From Prorocentrum cordatum (lineage: Eukaryota; Sar; Dinophyceae; Prorocentrales; Prorocentraceae): DNA of 64,000 bases. Below, piece after piece: positions 41,875 through 55,095 of the stretch (position 1 is its first letter; every line of letters begins with the position of its first letter). A model generated the notes under the pieces. It was given only the letters and a program-made list of their open reading frames with translations. It did not search any database and was not told where the DNA came from. The DNA lies in NCBI GenBank assembly GCA_963575745.1, contig CAUYUJ010020159.1, positions 697,944-761,943 of the forward strand, read 5' to 3'. The position numbers and the translations under genes were made by a program.

Positions 41875-42836
41875 GGCCCAGGTCGGCGCGTCCCCGAGGG
41901 GTCTCTTACCCTCGGGGGTCCCAAGCGGTATGTGTGGGCGTTTTTGTTTTTCCTTGTCTTGCCGATCGGCGCGGGCCCTCGCTGCGTTTGGGCGCCTGTT
42001 TCGAACAGGTGGAGTCTCCCCTCACAGGACGCACTGTGACAAACAGTCGCACTAAGCAGAGGTCCGGAGCCAGATCCCCCCCCTCCCCACCCCTTGCTGC
42101 CCGATGTTGAAACGCCGAATAAAAAAACGCTCACCTGGCCAGTCAGTGGGGATTCGTGGTGACCGCACAGTTTTTTGGGGATTTGGTCATTCTCCGAAGG
42201 ATCTCTCGGGCGACTTGGGCGCCTCCGAGGTCCCAGAACCGTGCGGCGAACGATCGTGCTGTGAGGTCTTCTGGGATTTCGAGGTCACCGCACACTTCGT
42301 CACTGTACAATTTGGGGCGCCCGGATTGCCGTAGACATTCACCACAGGGTCCCATCTGGAGGGTTTCTCCGAAGGGCTTAGGCGACCAGTCATTATCCTC
42401 CTCCTCCTCCTCTTCCTCCTCCTCCCTCCTCTTCCACCTCCTCCTCCTCCTCCTCCTCCTCCTCCTCCTCGGGTCGCCTACGGCCCCGGGGGAAGCCGTG
42501 CAGTCCCACCCATTACGATCACTGCCACGCTGTTTCATGTAATGTAGTTGGTGATGCTGACATGGACCCTCCTTTATCCTTCCTCCCCCTCCGCCCCGTC
42601 CTCGGTATGCGCGCTTCCTTCTGGCAGCTGCAGGGTCTGCGCCTTGGCTGCTCGCAGAACACGACAACGGTATGGGAGCGGCTCGAGTTCCCGCAGTTGT
42701 GCCCCTACTCAAATCCCAACGGCCTCGCCTCGTGAAAGGCCCATCTGTCCACGCCAATGGAGCAGCCGCGACAGCAGGCGAGGAAACGCAAACGGAGAGA
42801 AGACTCAATGTTAGCCAGCGTGGAACCAAAACGGTA
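41875..42836. other. Non-coding stretch with (CCT)n at 42398-42470
   Basis: A CCT microsatellite and short direct repeats (ACCGCACA at about 42161 and 42289) are present. No gene is recognised. Confidence 0.45.
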
Positions 42837-43002
42837 GGTTATTGCAGCCTATGCGGTGCAATCTATGTGGAGCAATTAAGTTCTGTTCGCAGTGAGTTGT
42901 CCATTCCACTGCTCGCGCAAACATCCCACCCACCCACCCGCAACTTGGTAGGCAAAATCTCTTAAGACCGTGACGGTGGGTACCAAATGGCATTTGGCAA
43001 CG

Positions 43003-43515
43003 ACAGCGACGCCGACGACGACAGCGACAACGACGACGACGACGCCGCCGACAACGACTACGACGATACCGACGACGTCTCCAACGACTTCGACGACGCC
43101 GACAACGACGACGACGACGACGACACCGACGACGACGACGACGCCGACGCCGACGACGACGACGACGACGATGACAACGACGACGATGACGACGCCGACG
43201 ACGACGAAAACAACGACACCGACGACGACGACGACGTCAACGACGCCGACGACGACGACGACGACGGCGGCGACGACGACGACGCCGACGTCGACGACGA
43301 CGACGAGGACGACGACGCCGACGCCAACGACGACGACGAAGACGACGACGACGTCGCCAACGAAGACGACGACGAGGGAGGAGGGAGGACGACGACGGCG
43401 ACAACGACAACAACGACGACAACGACGAGGGAGGAGGGAGGACGGCGAAGACGCGAACGACGAAGAAGGAGGAAGGACGGCGACGCCGACGACGACAACG
43501 ACGAGGGAGGAGGGA

Positions 43516-43549
<34 letters not shown>

Positions 43550-43785
43550 CGACGAAATAGGAGGGACGACGACGAGACGCCGACGACGGACGACGACGAC
43601 GACGACGAGGGAGGAGGAGGAAGGACGACGACGGCGACAACGACGACGGAAACGACCACGACGCCAAAGACTACGACGACGACGAACACGAGGCAAGACA
43701 GAGGACGACGTAGGCGACGACGACGACGACGCGGGACGAGGGAGGACGGCGACGACGACGACGACGACGCAAGAGTGCGCGCGCA
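43003..43785 (+). repeat. GAC/ACG trinucleotide core of macrosatellite unit 1
   Basis: Runs of GACGAC broken by GCC, AAC, TCC and GAGGGAGGAGGGAGGACG. Homologous cores are at about 44845-45275, 46045-46780, 49515-50040 and 50945-51470. They give poly-Asp, poly-Thr or poly-Arg on plus. Confidence 0.9.
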
Positions 43786-44904
43786 CGCTTTTGTAAAAAG
43801 TCCGAGTTGCGAAACCCTGTGTTTTTGTAGGTGTAGAGGTGCGGTCTCGACCCGCGAATCAAAACAGTGTTTTTGTATGTTTTTTTTGACCCACGATGTT
43901 GAAACCCTTCCGAAGCCGATGGGTTTCGAAGGATTTCGGCATACGCGCGCGACGGCGCGCGCGTCTGCACTTCGTCCCGTTTTTTGCAGAGGATTCTTTC
44001 GACGGCACACGCGCAAGGGCGTTCGACAGATTTCGACATGCGCGCGCGAAGCCCGTTTGGTAGCATTTTGTGAAAATCTTGAAAACCTATGGTTTTCTTA
44101 AGATTTCGCAAGAGCTCGCGCGTAAGTTTTTTTGCGAAATCAGTGTTGCGAGAACCTGTGTGTTTTGTATGTTATTCTGGAAATTCGATTGCGAAACCCT
44201 TCCGACACCGAAGGTTGTTGCAGGATTCCGGCATGCGCGCGCGACGACGCGCGCGTGCGCACTTCGTCCCATTTTGCGCAAGGGATTCGTGAACGACTCG
44301 TATGCTAGAACAAAACATGTCCCCGCGTTTATATATGTATATAGATATATACGCCCCCTGGGATAGTGTAAATTCGTATTTAGGATAGACATGTGGTCAT
44401 AATCATATATGATTTACATACCCGAAAGGGGGGCGGATAACGCCATGGGGGGGGGTGAGTCTATTCTCTCTTTCGAAAGGAGAATGTATGCGATGCGACC
44501 TATGGAATGCAATACATCCGGTGCAATATATGCGATGCAATCTACGTGCTGAAATTGATTTTAACAAACGAGTTGGCACATCCCGCGCTCTTGCAAACAT
44601 CCTACCCACCCACCCGCAACTTGGTTGCGATTGCGATGCGTGCTCGGCGTTGGCTGGTGCGTCCCTGCGGCCGCGCCAACCCAAGCACGCGCGCGCAGCG
44701 GCCAGCTGGTTTGGCGCGACCGACGCGGCCGCGGGGGCGCTGATCCCTGGGCACAGACCAGCGGGCACTCCATTGCGAGTCGGCGACTTGGGCGGGCGCG
44801 GTATCATGGCAACGTCGACAACGGTAGACGTCGCGGGCGAGTTTCCTACGACTTCGACGACGACGACAATAGGCGACGACGACGCCGACGACAACCACGA
44901 CGGG

Positions 44905-44935
<31 letters not shown>

Positions 44936-45235
44936 GCGACGACGACGACGTCGCCAACGACGACGACGACGACGACGAGGGAGGAGGGAGGAGGATGACG
45001 GCGACGACGACAACGACAAGGGAGGAAGGAAGACGACGACGACGACGACGAGGACGACGGCGACGGCGACGAAATAGGAAAGACAACGACGACACGCCGA
45101 CGACGACGACGAGGGTGGAAGGACGACCATGGCGACAACTACGACGGAAACGACGACGACGCCAAGACGACGACGACGACGGCGAGGAAAGACAAAGGAC
45201 GACGACGGTGACGACGACGACGAGGGAAGAGGGGA

Positions 45236-45267
<32 letters not shown>

Positions 45268-47239
45268 CGCAAGAGCGCGCGCGCACGCTTTTGTTGAAAA
45301 TGCGTGTGTCGAAACCTTTGTTTTGTATTGTTTTTGGGGAGCGATTTTGACATCCTTCCGAAACCAAAGGTTGTTGAAAGATTGCGGCATGTGCGCGCGA
45401 CGCTGCGCGCGTTTGCACTTCGTTTCTTTTTGTTGCAAAGGGTTCTCGCGACGGCACGCGCGCGAAACCCGTTTGGTAGTATGTTTGCGTAAGATTTCGC
45501 AAGAGCTCGCGCGTAAGTTTTTTAGAAAACCAGTGTTGCGAAACACTGTGTTGTTGTACCTTTCGACACCGAAGTTTTTGAAGGATTTCGGCGTGCGCGC
45601 GCGACGACGCGCGCGTGTGCACTTCGTCCCGTTTTTGCAAGGCACGAGTGCAAACTTATGATTTTTGACAAACGACTGTGCGCGCATAGTAAATGTTGCA
45701 GAGTATGGCGGGGGTGACTGATCCGGCCTGGCCGTGATAGTATGAATTCATTTTCACAATGGACGATGGGGCACAACCATATGAACATTGCAATACGAAA
45801 AGGTGACCCGTTAACTCCAGGAGGGGTCTATTCTCCTCTAAGCAAGTGGAATGTACGCGGTGCGACCTATGTAATGAAATCGACGCGGTGCAATCTACGT
45901 TGTGCTACCTATGTGGAGAAATTAATTTCTGTCCGCAGTGAGTTGTCCACTCCACTGCTCGCGCAAACATCCCACCCACCCACCCGCAACTTGGCTTGCA
46001 AAATCCCTTAAGACCGTGACGGTGGGTACCACATGGCACTTGGCAGCAACAGCGACGCCGACGACGACAGCGACAACGACGACGACAACGACTACGACGA
46101 CACCGACGACGTCTCCAACGACTTCGACGACGCCGACAACGACGACGACGACGACACCGACGACGACGACGACACCGACGCCGACGACGACGACGATGAC
46201 AACGACGACGACGATGACGACGCCGACGACGACGATAACGACGACACCGACGACGACGACGTCAACGACGCCGACGACGACGACGACGACGACGACGACG
46301 GCGGCGACGACGACGACGCCGACGTCGACGACGACGAAGACGACAACGACGCCGACGCCGACGACGACGACGAAGACGACGACGACGTCGCCAACGAAAC
46401 GACGAGGGAGGAGGGAGGACGACGACGGCGACAACGACGACAGCGACGAGGGAGGAGGGAGGACGGCGACGACGCGAACGACGAAGAAGGAAGGACGGGA
46501 CGGCGACGCCGACGACGACGACGAAGACGACGACGACGACGACAACGACGACGACGACGACGACGAGGAGGGACGACGACGAGACGACGACGACGGACGA
46601 CGACGACGACGAGGGAGGAGGAGGAAGGACGACCACGGCGACAACGACGACGGAAACGACCACGACGCCAAAGAGGACGACGACGACGAGCACGAGGAAA
46701 GACAGAGGACGACGTAGGCGACGACGACGACGACGACAACGACGCGGGAGGAGGAAGACGACGACGACGACGCAAGAGCGCGCGCACGCTTTTGTTGAAA
46801 ATCCGTGTTGCGAAACCGTGTGTTTTTGTAAGTTTTTTGGACACACGATTTTGAATTCCTTCCGAAACCTATGGGTTTTGAAGGTTTTCGGCATACGCCC
46901 GCGACGACGCGCGCGTTTGCACTTCGTCCTTTTTTTGCATGGGATTCTCGCGACGGCACACGCGCAAGGGCGCTCGACAGATTTCGACATGAGCGCGCGC
47001 GAAGCCCGTTTGGCAGCATGTTGTGAAAATCTTGAACAACCATTGGTTTTCTTAAGATGTCGCAAGAGCTTTCGCGGAAGCTTTTTTAGCAACTCTGTGT
47101 TGCGAAACCTTGTGTTTTTTGTATGTTTTTTTTTCCAACCCTCCTGGGTTGGGTTCTCGTTTTGAATAGATTACTGCTCGCGCGAACATTCCTTCCTTCC
47201 TTCCTTCCTTCCCGCCCCTCTCTCCCCCCCTGCCTTTTA

Positions 47240-48810
47240 CCTGGCTCGTCGCTGCGTTTCGAGGGCGGCTGGGGGCTGCGATCTGTGAATGTGTCGCCAC
47301 TTTCGAGGGCTGATGGGGGGCCCAGCACAGTGGCACCCGCGGCGGACTCAAATGAGACCTCGCCATCCCTGGGGGGGCTGCGATCTGTGAAACTGTCGCC
47401 ACGTCCGAGGCCTGCTGGGGGGCCCAGCACAGTGGCACCCGCGGCGGACTCAAATGTGACCTCGCCGTCCCTGGGGGGGCGCGATCTGTGAAACTGTCGC
47501 CGCTTTCGAGGGCTGCTGAGGGGCCCAGCACAGTTGCACCCGCGGCGGACTCAAATGGGACCTCGCCATCCCTGGGGGGGCCGCGATCTGTGAAACTGTC
47601 GCCACTTTCGAGGGCTGCTGGGGGGCCCAGCACAGTGGCACCCGCGGCGGACTCAAATGGGACCTCGCCATCCTTGGGGGGCTGCCATATGTGAAACTGT
47701 TGCCGCTTTCGAGGGCTGCTGGGGGGCCCAGAACAGTGTGCACCCGCGGCGGACTCAAATGGGACCTCGCCATCCCTGGGGGGCCGCGATTTGCGAAACT
47801 GTCGCCCCTTTCGAGGCCTGCTGGGGGGCCTAGCACAGTGTGCACCCACGGCGGATTCAAATTTGACCTCGCCATCCCTGGGGGGGCGCGATCGGTGAAA
47901 CTGTCGCCACTTTCGAGGCCTGCTGGGGGGCCCATCGCAGTGGGTACCCACTGCGGACTCAAACGAGACCTCACCATCCTTGGAGGGCTGCGATCTGTGA
48001 AACTGTCGCCACGTTCGAGGCCTGCGGGGGGGCACAGCACAGCGGCACCCGCGGCGGACTCAAATGTGACCTCGCCATCCCTGGGGGGGCGCGATCTGTG
48101 AAACTGTCGCCACTTTCGAGGGCTGCTGGGGGGCCCAGCAAAGTTGGCACCCACGGCGGATTCAAATGGGACCTCGCCATCCTTGGGGGGCTGCGATCTG
48201 TGAAACTGGCGCCACTTTCGGGGTTTGCTCGGGGGCCCAGCACAGTGGGCACCCACGGCGGATTCAAATGACATCGCCATCCCTGGGGGGGTGCGATCTG
48301 TGAAACTGACGCCAATGGGACCTCGCCATCCCTGGGGGGCTGCGATCTGTGAAATTGTTTCCACTTTAGAGGGCTGCTGGGGGGCCCAGCACAGTGGGTA
48401 CCAACGGCGGATTCAAATGGGACCTCGCCATCCTTGGGGGGCTGCGATCTGTGAAACTGTCGCCACGTTCGAGGGCTGCTGAGGGGCCCAGCACAGTGGG
48501 CACTCACCGCAGACTCAAATGGAACCTCGCCATCCCTGGGGGGCTGCGATCTGTGAAACTGTCGCCCCTTTCGAGGGCTGCTGAGGGGCCCAGCACAGTG
48601 GGTACTCACCGCAGACTCACTAGACCTCGCCAACCTTAGGGGGCTGCGATCTGTGAAACTGTCGCCACTTTCGAGGGCTGCTGAGGGGCCCAGCACAGTG
48701 GGTACCCACCGCAGACTCAGATTAGATCTCGCCATCCCTGGGGGGGGCTGCGATCGGTGAAACCGTCGCCACTTTCGAGGGCTGCTGAGGGGGCACAGCA
48801 CAGTGGGCTT
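47240..48810. repeat. 102-bp satellite inserted in macrosatellite unit 3
   Basis: About 15 monomers are anchored on CGATCTGTGAAACTGTCGCC at 47280, 47381, 47482, 47584 and so on, each with GGGGGGCCCAGCACAGTGG and GGACCTCGCCATCC. Monomers are 101-104 bp. Because 102 is a multiple of three, minus-strand frames stay open with a 34-residue repeat (for example DGEVPFESA...GPP...RKWRQFHRS). Several frames do so equally, which argues against coding. Macrosatellite sequence stops near 47127 and resumes near 49039. Confidence 0.88.
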
Positions 48811-50625
48811 CCCGCACGTCTTTCTCCTGCTCTTCGTTCCCGACTCCCCATGTCCTCTTCGAGCCTGTAGTTGTCGCCCCTCGTTCTTGTATGGTTCTCC
48901 TGCGCATCATGCCATTGGCGCGTGTCCCAAGTAGCTTACATATCAAACAACGGATCCTGCAATTTGATTGTCCGTGCAAGTTTCGGCCAACTCCTCGTTT
49001 CCCATGATACATATGGGTTGGGTACGTCACAAGGTAGTCTGGAAACTCGATTGCGAAATGCTTCCCGCACCGAAGGTTTTTGAAGGATTGCGGCGTGCGC
49101 GCGCGACGACGCGCGCGTGTGCACTTCGTCTCATTTGTTGCAAGGGATTCGTGAAAAAGTGCGGTGTTAGAACAACAAATGTCACCGCATAGTGTTTTTT
49201 ACACAAGGAACCTCAGGGGGGGTAGCCGGCCTAGCTGGGATGGTATGATTTCATAGTTAGGATGGACGAGTGTGCAGATTATATATGAAATCGTATTGCC
49301 CCAGGGGGAACCGATAAGTCTGGGGAGGGGGGAGGGGTAGAGTCTTCTGTTTTTAGAAAGGAGAATCTACGAACTGCAACCTATGCAAAGCAGTCTGTGC
49401 GGTGCAATCTACGTGGTGCAATCCATTCTGCTGAACTTGAAGTCGTCATCTCCACCGCTGGCGCAAACATCCCACCCACCCACCCGCAACTTGGTTTGCA
49501 AAACCTGTTAAGACCGACTACGGCGACACCGACGACAACGACTAGGACGACACCGACGACGTCTCCGACGACTTCGACGACGACAACGACGCCGACGACG
49601 ACGAAGACGACGACGACGACGCCAACGAAGGCGACGACGAGGGAGAAGGAAGGACGACGACGGCGACAACGACGACAACGACGACAACGACGAGGGAGGA
49701 GGGAGGACGGCGACGACGCGAACGACGACGAAGGAGGAAGGACGGCGACGCCGACGACGACAACGACGAGGGAGGATGGAAGACGATGACGACAACGAGG
49801 ACGACGACGGCGACGAAATAGGAGGGACGACGACGAGAAGCCGACGACGGACGACGACGACGACGTAGGAGGAGGAGGAAGGACGACCACGGCAACAACG
49901 ACGACGGAAACGACCACGACGCCAAAGAGGACGACGACGACGAACACGAGAAAAGACAGAGGACCACGGCGACGACGATGACGACGACGCGGGAGGAGGG
50001 AGGACGGCGACGACGACGACGACGACGACGCAAGAGCGCGCGCGCACGCTTTTGTTGAAAATCCGTGTTGCGAAACCCTTGGTTTTTGTATGTTTTTTGG
50101 ACGCACGATTTGGAAATCCTTCCGACACCGATGGGTTTTGAAGGTTTCCGGCGTACGCCCGCGACGACGCGCGCGTCTGCACTTCGTCTTATCTTTTGCA
50201 CGGGATTCTCGCGACGGCGCACGCGCAAGGGCGTTCGACAGATTTCGACATGCGCGCGCGCGAAGCCCGTTTGGTAGCATTTTGTTAAAATCTTGAAAAA
50301 CCTATGATTTTCTTAAGATTTCGCAAGAGCTCGCGCGGAAGCTTTTTTAGCAACTCTGTGTTGCGAAACCATATGTTTTTTGTATGTTTTGTGGGAACTC
50401 GATTGCGAAATCTTTCCGGCACCGCAGGTTTTTGAAGGATTTCGGCATGCGCGCGCGACGACGCGCGCGTGTGCACTTCGTCCCATTTGTTGCAAGGGAT
50501 TCGCGAAAAAACGTTATGTTAGAATCAAAAATGTCACCGCGTAGTGTTTGTTACAAGGGAACCTCACGGGGGGAACCGGCCTGCCTGGGATGGTACGATT
50601 TCATAGTTAGGATGGACGAGTGTGC

Positions 50626-50767
<142 letters not shown>

Positions 50768-51425
50768 TGAAATCGTATTATCCCAGGAGGAGCCGATAAA
50801 TCCGGGGGCGGGGAAGGGGGGTAGAGTCTATTATCTTTTTAGAAAGGAGAATCCACTCTGCTGAACTTGAAGTCGTCATCTCCACTGCTCGCGCAAACAT
50901 CCCACCCACCCACCCGCAACTTGGTTTGCAAAACCTGTTAAGACCGACTACGACGACACCGACGACAACGACTAGGACGACACCGACGACGTCTCCGACG
51001 ACTTCGACGACGACAACGACGCCGACGCCGACGACGACGAAGACGACGACGACGACGCCAACGAAGGCGACGACGAGGGAGGAGGAAGGACGACGACGGC
51101 GACAACGACGACAACGACGACAACGACGAGGGAGGAGGGAGGACGGCGACGACGCGAACGACGACGAAGGAGGAAGGACGGCGACGCCGACGACGACAAC
51201 GACGAGGGAGGAGGGAAGACGACGACGACAACGACGACGACGACGGCGACGAAATAGGGGGGACGACGACGAGACGCCGACGACGGACGACGACGACGAC
51301 GTGGGACGACCACGGCGGCAACGACGACGGAAACGACCACGACGCCAAAGAGGACGACGACGACGAACACGAGAAAAGACAGAGGACGACGTAGGCGACG
51401 ACGACGACGACGCGGGAGGAGGGAG

Positions 51426-51463
<38 letters not shown>

Positions 51464-52159
51464 AAGAGCGCGCACGCTTTTGTTGAAAATCCGTGTTGCG
51501 AAACCCTGGGTTTTTGTATGTTTTTTGGACGCACGATTTGGAAATCCTTCCGAAACCGATGGGTTTTGAAGGTTTCCGGCATACGCCCGCGACGACGCGC
51601 GCGTCTGCACTTTTTTTTTTGTTGCAGAGGATTCTCGCGACGGCACACGTGCAAGGGCGTTCGACAGATTTCGACATGCGCGCGCGCGAAGCCCGTTTGG
51701 TAGCATTTTGTTAAAATCTTGAAAAACCTATGATTTTCTTAAGATTTCGCAAGAGCTCGCGCGGAAGTTTTTTTAGCAACTCTGTGTTGCGAAACCATGT
51801 GTTTTGTATGCTTTTGTGGAAACTCGATTGCGAAATCCTTCCGGCACCGAAGGCTTTTGAAGGATTTCGGCATGCGCGCGGGACGACGCGCGCGTGTGCA
51901 CTTCGTCCCGTGTTTTGCAAGGGATTCGTGAAGAAAATGTCATGTTAGAACAACAAATGTCACCGCATAGTGTTTTTTACAAGGGAACCTCAGAGGGGGG
52001 AAACCGGCCTGCCTGGGATGGTACGATTTCATATTTAGGATGGACGAATGTGCAGAAAATATATGAAATCATATTATCCCAGGGGGAACCGATAAGTCCA
52101 GGGGGGGGGGAGAGTTTATTCTTTTTTAAGAAATCAGAATTTACGCGATGCTACCTCTG

Positions 52160-52345
52160 CGACGGCGACGGCGGCGCCGGGCGGCACCGCCTGCAAAAAC
52201 CGCCGCTCACCCCGAGAGGCGGCGACGGCGACGGCGGCGACGGGCGGCACCGCCCTCAAAAGCCGCCACTCGTCCCGAGCGGCGGCGACGGCGACGGGCG
52301 GCGACGGGCGGCACGGCGACGAAACGCCTGCACTGGTCCCTAGAT
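52160..52345 (+). repeat. GGCGGCGACGGCGAC tandem repeat, about 70-bp units
   Basis: The phrases GGGCGGCACCGCC, AAAACCGCC/AAAGCCGCC and CCGAG(A/C)GGCGGCGACGG occur twice to three times. It follows directly where the partial macrosatellite unit 6 loses similarity. Confidence 0.75.
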
Positions 52346-52650
52346 GGCTAAGACAAGCAAGAACCCCTCAGTGCACGCATTGTTTGGGGAATCCGATAGT
52401 TTCAGGAAGGGCTTCAAATTCGCGGGGCCGACTAAGTTATCGGATCTTCCTCGGCGGAAGCCGGCGATCGTAAAGAGAGAGAGAGAGAGAGAAACAGGAA
52501 GAATGAGAGGCTGAGGTGTAGCCGGTGAGCGTGAAGTTGCGCCCACCAAGAAATGGCAACATGTTTTCTCGCATTTAATTCACGGGCTCACACGTCGAAG
52601 AAGAAAACAATAATAAGCAATTACATAAAAGTAAACTGTTGGAGCTCTGC

Positions 52651-52763
52651 GCGGGTTTGTTGGATCGGCGTTGGACCCCTTGGCGGCGCCTCTGGCGCCG
52701 TCCCTGCCGCGCTTCGCGCGCCAGGGAGGTAGTCTCAGCGAAGAAATCCGCGCGGAGCTTCGA
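52651..52763. repeat. MITE-like repeat family M, copy 2
   Basis: The left end GCTCTGCGCGGGTTTGTTGG and the reverse complement of the right end (GCTCCGCGCGGATTTCTTCG) agree at 16 of 20 bases, so it has terminal inverted repeats. The interior is GGCGGCGCCTCTGGCGCCGT and CGCTTCGCGCGCCAGGGA. Confidence 0.7.
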
Positions 52764-53186
52764 ACATTTATGCTTATGCCCTTGAACGTTCCCCTACAAT
52801 GTGCAGCTCGCATGTGCATCATTGCTTCCTTGGCTTTCTGACGACCCACGTCACAGGAGTTTAAGCATGTTTTGTGTGACTCCTCTGTCCAGGCTGCCTC
52901 AATGTTGCCTGTTCCGTTGGTGGCAGCATTGGAACATTACTTGATGTGATTCCGTCGGGGGGAAAAGAAACATACCAAGGTTAGACTAGATGAGAAAGCC
53001 GTTTGCTTGGTTGTCCACCGTTGCAGGTCCGTCCGCTTGCGCCAGCACGGGACGCAAGCATTCACTTCATCGTGATTGGTCGCAAGCGATTGCTAGTGCT
53101 ACGGTGCTACGGCGTCATTATTTGCATGTTGGCTTCCGCCGCCCCCCTGCCGAAGAAACACATCGGCATAGACCATACAATTTAGA

Positions 53187-53325
53187 AAGTCTGCGCGGAT
53201 TTCTTCGATCGGCGTTGAAAGCCCACTGGCGGCGCCTTTGGCGTCGTCCCTGGTGCTCCCCGAGCTTCCAGGAAGGGGTTCCAGTGCCGACCGAAGAGAT
53301 CAACACGGACCTTCACAGGTTTGTG
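53187..53325. repeat. MITE-like repeat family M, copy 3
   Basis: It starts CTGCGCGGATTTCTTCGATC, shares CGGCGTTGAA and CTGGCGGCGCCTTTGGCGTC with copies 1 and 2, and ends CGAAGAGATCAACACGGACC. Its right half has diverged. Confidence 0.6.
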
Positions 53326-53773
53326 TAAATGTTGATTCTGTTTCGTCAAATGTTCGCAACCACTAATGTGCCACTCTTGGGAGCGTACGGGGTCAGTACA
53401 TACTCAGGTGCTCGGTCTTGCCCCCTATTATAGGTGTTTGGCATGTACTTGCATATGCTGTTTATGACGTTGCCTTCTGTCACGGTGCTGGCCAGTATTT
53501 TTGATCATACGTGAACATGTATAACGGTGCCTATTATGCACACGCGTGTTATTCCTGGTCCAGAGCATGAGTATACCCCGGGCTCTTCAAATCCTACTTT
53601 CGCCAAGCCAGTCAACCGGCAGCAGTGCAATATGTAATGTGAGCACATGATCACACACGATGTTCTCTGTACTCGGCAATCCGCCTGGTGCTCACACATG
53701 CACATAAGTATGTGTGCGTATATGCATGTATATCATTGTAGGGGCAATCAGGGTGCAATTAATTTTTGGGCTG

Positions 53774-54155
53774 CACCCTTGCACCCTTGCACCCTTAGCT
53801 AACGGAGCATCCCTGCACCCTTGCACCCTTGCACCCTTAGCCGCTAAGGGTGCAACCCTGCACCCTTGCACCCTTGCACCATTAGCTAAGGGTGCAGCCC
53901 TGCACCCTTGCACCCTTGCACCCTTAGCCGCTAAGGGTGCAACCCTGCCCCCTTGCACCCTTGCACCCTTAGCTAAGGGTGCAACGGTGCACCCTTGCAC
54001 CCTTGCACCCTTAGCCGCTAAGGGTGCAGCCCTGCCCCCTTGCCCCCTTGCACCCTTAGCTAAGGGTGCAACGGTGCACCCTTGCACCCTTGCACCCTTA
54101 GCCGCTAAGGGTGCAGCCCTGCCCCCTTGCACCCTTGCACCGTTAGCTGGAAGTC
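53774..54155 (+). repeat. Left-arm array: CACCCTTGCACCCTTAGCTAAGGGTGCA units with palindromic joints
   Basis: The joints alternate between CCCTTAGCTAAGGG and CCCTTAGCCGCTAAGGG, each a palindrome. Between joints are two to three CACCCTTG or CCCCCTTG words. Joints fall about every 44-49 bp. The matching inverted array is at 55660-56030. Confidence 0.9.
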
Positions 54156-54589
54156 GGCGGCCTTTCCCCGCCCCAGTGAATGGCAGCCTGCACGGCCGCC
54201 GAGCCCAGAGGAGTCCAAACTCACAGGGGGACCATAGGGAGTGAAGGAGGAGCAGGCGGAACACATCTCGTAAAATACAGCCACCTCCCCCAGTTTCTCT
54301 TCGTCCTCCTTGCCCCGTCCTTGCCGCTCCTCCAGATTCCTTCTCCCACTCCGGCCCCTCCCTCTCCTCCTTCTCCTCCTCCTCCTCCTCATCCTCCCCC
54401 TCCTGCTCTATGCGCCGTTGCGGTTTTAAGTGCGAGGGCGCAAGGGTGACAGGGCGCAAGGGTTGCACCGTTGTGGCTGGCAGCCCTTTCTCAAAAGATT
54501 TGGTTTTTATTGTTGACTCCCCCCCGGCCCCCCGCCCTCTTGGGAATTATGCTCCCCCGGGAGCCTCCAGGGGCCAGGATGCAGGGCGC

Positions 54590-55095
54590 ACGGGTGCAAG
54601 ATTGCAAGGGTAAAAAGTGCCAGGGTGCAAGGGTGTACGGGTGCAGGGGTGTAAGGTCGCAAGGCGCCCTTGCAAGGGTGTAAGGGTGCAGAGGTGCAAG
54701 AGGGCCAGGGCGCACGGAAGAATGCAAGGCCGTAAGGGTGCAAAGGTGCAAGGGGGCAAGGGTGCAAGGGTGCAAGGCCGTAAGGGTGCAACGGTGCAAG
54801 GGGGCAAGGGTGCCAGGGTGTACGGGCGCAAGGCCGCACGGGTGCAACATTGCAAGGGTGCGAGGGTGTAAGGGTGCAAGGGTGTAAGGGTGCAGCGGTG
54901 CAAGGGTGCATGTGTACAAAGGGGTCAAGGTGCAAGGGTGCAAGGGTGTAAGGGTGCAGCGGTGCAAGGATGCATGTGTACAAGGGGGTAAAGGTGCAAG
55001 GGTGCAAGGGTGCAAGGGTGCAGCGGTGCAAGGGCGCATGTGTACAAGGGGGTAAAGGTGCAAGGGTGCAAGGGTGTACGGTTTCAAGGCACCTC
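54590..55095 (+). repeat. Central GGGTGCAA minisatellite of foldback element 2
   Basis: Direct GGGTGCAA, GGGTGTAA and GGGGCAAG words occur with no inversion. Longer blocks such as CAAGG.TGCATGTGTACAA repeat every 70 bp or so from 54905 on. Confidence 0.85.

Larger units (their letters stand above)
52350..53710. other. Unique-looking sequence around family M copies, no recognised gene
   Basis: It includes a short GA microsatellite (52475-52492). No coding block or structural RNA is supported. Confidence 0.4.
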
